From Pseudomonadota bacterium (lineage in GTDB: Bacteria > Pseudomonadota > Gammaproteobacteria > Xanthomonadales > SZUA-38), in assembly GCA_039033415.1 (NCBI GenBank), contig JBCCCR010000007.1, forward strand, positions 125,262 to 189,261: a stretch of 64,000 nucleotides of DNA, given 5' to 3'. Numbering within the stretch: the first letter of the stretch is position 1; the number at the start of each line of letters is the position of its first letter. A program made the translations under genes and the position numbers. This document shows positions 62,679 through 64,000 of the stretch, in pieces. The notes below the pieces were generated by a model, which was not told where the DNA came from, searched no databases, and saw only the letters and a list, made by a program, of their open reading frames with translations.

Positions 62679-63197
62679 TTAAGTTTTCGGCGGTGAGAGC
62701 ATCATCACCATGACCCGGCCTTCCATCGACGGCCGCTGTTCCACCACCACTTCGTCGGTCAAGTCCTCTTCAATCCGCTGCAGCAGCTTGGTTCCAAGCT
62801 CCTGGTGGGCCATCTCCCGACCCCGGAATCGCAGACTGACTTTGACCTTATCGCCCTGTTCAATGAAGCGCCGCAGGTTCCGCATCTTGACCTGATAGTC
62901 GGCTTCTTCGGTCCCCGGCCGGAATTTAATTTCCTTCACCTGGGTCTGTTTTTGTTTCTTCTTGGCCGCCTGCGCCTTCTTGGACATCTCAAAACGGTAT
63001 TTACCGTAGTCCATGATGCGGCACACGGGCGGTTCGGCGTTGGGCACTACCTCTACGAGATCCAGCCCGGCCTCCTTGGCCAGCGCCTGGGCTTCTTCGA
63101 TGGACTTGATGCCCACCTGTTCACCGTCCTCTGCAATGACTCGCACTTCCGGGGCGATGATTTTCTCGTTACGCCGAGTCTGTTTATGTTGGGCGAT
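62679..63197 (-). CDS. infC: Translation initiation factor IF-3 with ATC start
   Basis: 172 residues. The chosen start is ATC at 63195-63197 (reading [20 protein letters not shown]), 8 nt after a strong GGAGG. The first conventional codon (GTG, 63144-63146) would remove the conserved N-terminal [16 protein letters not shown]-3 signatures: [20 protein letters not shown] and [20 protein letters not shown], then the C-terminal domain. E. coli infC uses ATT, on which IF-3 represses its own mRNA; ATC allows the same control. Confidence 0.95.
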   Translation of the reverse strand: MAQHKQTRRNEKIIAPEVRVIAEDGEQVGIKSIEEAQALAKEAGLDLVEVVPNAEPPVCRIMDYGKYRFEMSKKAQAAKKKQKQTQVKEIKFRPGTEEADYQVKMRNLRRFIEQGDKVKVSLRFRGREMAHQELGTKLLQRIEEDLTDEVVVEQRPSMEGRVMVMMLSPPKT

Positions 63198-63232
63198 TAG
63201 CTATTCCTCCAAATGGCGCGGCTCCGGCCGCG

Positions 63233-64000
63233 TTACTCAGTGTCTTTCTCAAGCCCCGTACCGCGGGCATCTACTTGCTCTTTCAACAACGCGCAGAACT
63301 GCTCTAGGGGCATCGCTCCCAGGTCAGTTCCATCTCGCTGGCGGACGGCAACGGCGCCGTTCTCCACCTCGCGGTCGCCGATGACCAACAGATAAGGCAC
63401 CTTCTGCAAAGTGCGCTCGCGGATTTTAAAGCCGATTTTTTCGTTTCTCAAGTCACTTTCGACCCGAAACCCTTGTGATTCAAGGGTTTTTATGACCTTT
63501 TCGCAATATTCTGCCTGCCGGTCCGTAATATTCATCACCACGGCCTGCAGCGGACTCAGCCAGACCGGCATGGCGCCGGCATATTGCTCAATCAAAATCC
63601 CGATAAACCGCTCCATCGAGCCGAGGATCGCGCGGTGGAGCATTACCGGCACCACCCGCTCGCTGGACTCGTCGATGTAGTAGGCCCCCAACCGGTCAGG
63701 CATCGAGAAATCCACCTGCATGGTGCCGCATTGCCACACGCGATCCAGACAGTCTTTCAGGCTGTACTCGATCTTCGGCCCGTAGAATGCCCCTTCGCCA
63801 GGCTGCAGCTCCCAGTTGACACCCTTATCGTTGAGGACAGCTTCGAGCGCGGCCTCGGCTTTGTCCCAGATGGCGTCGTCTCCCACCCGCTGCTCAGGCC
63901 GCGTAGAGAGCCGGACGATGATCTCGTCGAAGCCAAAATCGCGGTAGATCGATTCGACGAGGTCATGAGATCGCGCGACCTCCTCCGCGATCTGGTCTTC
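63233..64000 (-). CDS. thrS: Threonyl-tRNA synthetase, 5' part outside the window
   Basis: C-terminal 256 residues visible; the frame is open to the window edge. [18 protein letters not shown], then motif 2 region and [20 protein letters not shown] (motif 3), followed by the anticodon-binding domain ([18 protein letters not shown]). It charges tRNA-Thr. It precedes infC by 35 nt, the standard thrS-infC-rpmI-rplT order. Confidence 0.96.
   Translation of the reverse strand, partial: EDQIAEEVARSHDLVESIYRDFGFDEIIVRLSTRPEQRVGDDAIWDKAEAALEAVLNDKGVNWELQPGEGAFYGPKIEYSLKDCLDRVWQCGTMQVDFSMPDRLGAYYIDESSERVVPVMLHRAILGSMERFIGILIEQYAGAMPVWLSPLQAVVMNITDRQAEYCEKVIKTLESQGFRVESDLRNEKIGFKIRERTLQKVPYLLVIGDREVENGAVAVRQRDGTDLGAMPLEQFCALLKEQVDARGTGLEKDTE

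Overview
The window reads as one contiguous chromosome segment of a GC-rich gammaproteobacterium. The strongest taxonomic clues are two conserved housekeeping blocks. One is mutS / pncC-recA-recX-alaS (41-48.6 kb). The other is thrS-infC-rpmI-rplT-pheS-pheT-ihfA-merR followed by tRNA-Pro (55.8-64 kb). A Lysobacterales/Xanthomonadales-like lineage is a reasonable guess: there is a MetX/MetY pair, and a large secreted protein with a short C-terminal DSFE tail. The sequence alone does not prove that placement. I see no prophage, IS transposase, CRISPR array or rRNA. No gene-free stretch exceeds 300 bases; the longest is the structured infC-rpmI gap of 275 nt.

Layout. 0-5.9 kb: end of a hybrid histidine kinase, a small double-glycine-leader peptide followed by a 3-TM protein (a candidate bacteriocin/immunity pair), a secreted M24 peptidase, SprT, a YjbR-family protein and a methionine aminotransferase. 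6.0-29.1 kb: a large catabolic island. Operon 1 (+, 6.0-13.4 kb) encodes an SDR, MarR, enoyl-CoA hydratase, acyl-CoA dehydrogenase, RidA, a 2-aminobenzoyl-CoA monooxygenase/reductase-type fusion and a second old-yellow-enzyme reductase. Operon 2 (-, 13.4-17.1 kb) encodes IorB and IorA, which oxidise arylpyruvates to aryl-acetyl-CoA. Operon 3 (-, 18.9-26.9 kb) encodes MarR, an acyl-CoA ligase, a thiolase-like protein, a DUF35-SDR fusion, a cyclase/isatin-hydrolase-like protein, an SDR and the two subunits of a Rieske oxygenase. A DUF485/ActP acetate symporter pair follows divergently. Taken together these suggest aerobic conversion of indole-type compounds (for example indolepyruvate or indoleacetate) through 2-aminobenzoyl-CoA to central metabolism. 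The substrate is inference. A 20-bp sequence, 17/20 identical, lies upstream of both operons 2 and 3 in the same orientation, which suggests common control.

29-41 kb: a rhomboid protease, a SAM-I riboswitch ahead of metX-metY, a MoxR-VWA-sirtuin operon, threonine catabolism (tdh-kbl), an ArsR/AHSA1-type operon, and an arsenic module (arsR-arsI-acr3) with a perfect inverted-repeat operator across the arsR start. 41-64 kb: the housekeeping blocks, interrupted by TelA-, MuiA-, secreted beta-propeller/P-domain- and amidohydrolase-type genes. Non-canonical starts are notable: infC uses ATC, and recX and the rhomboid gene most plausibly use CTG.
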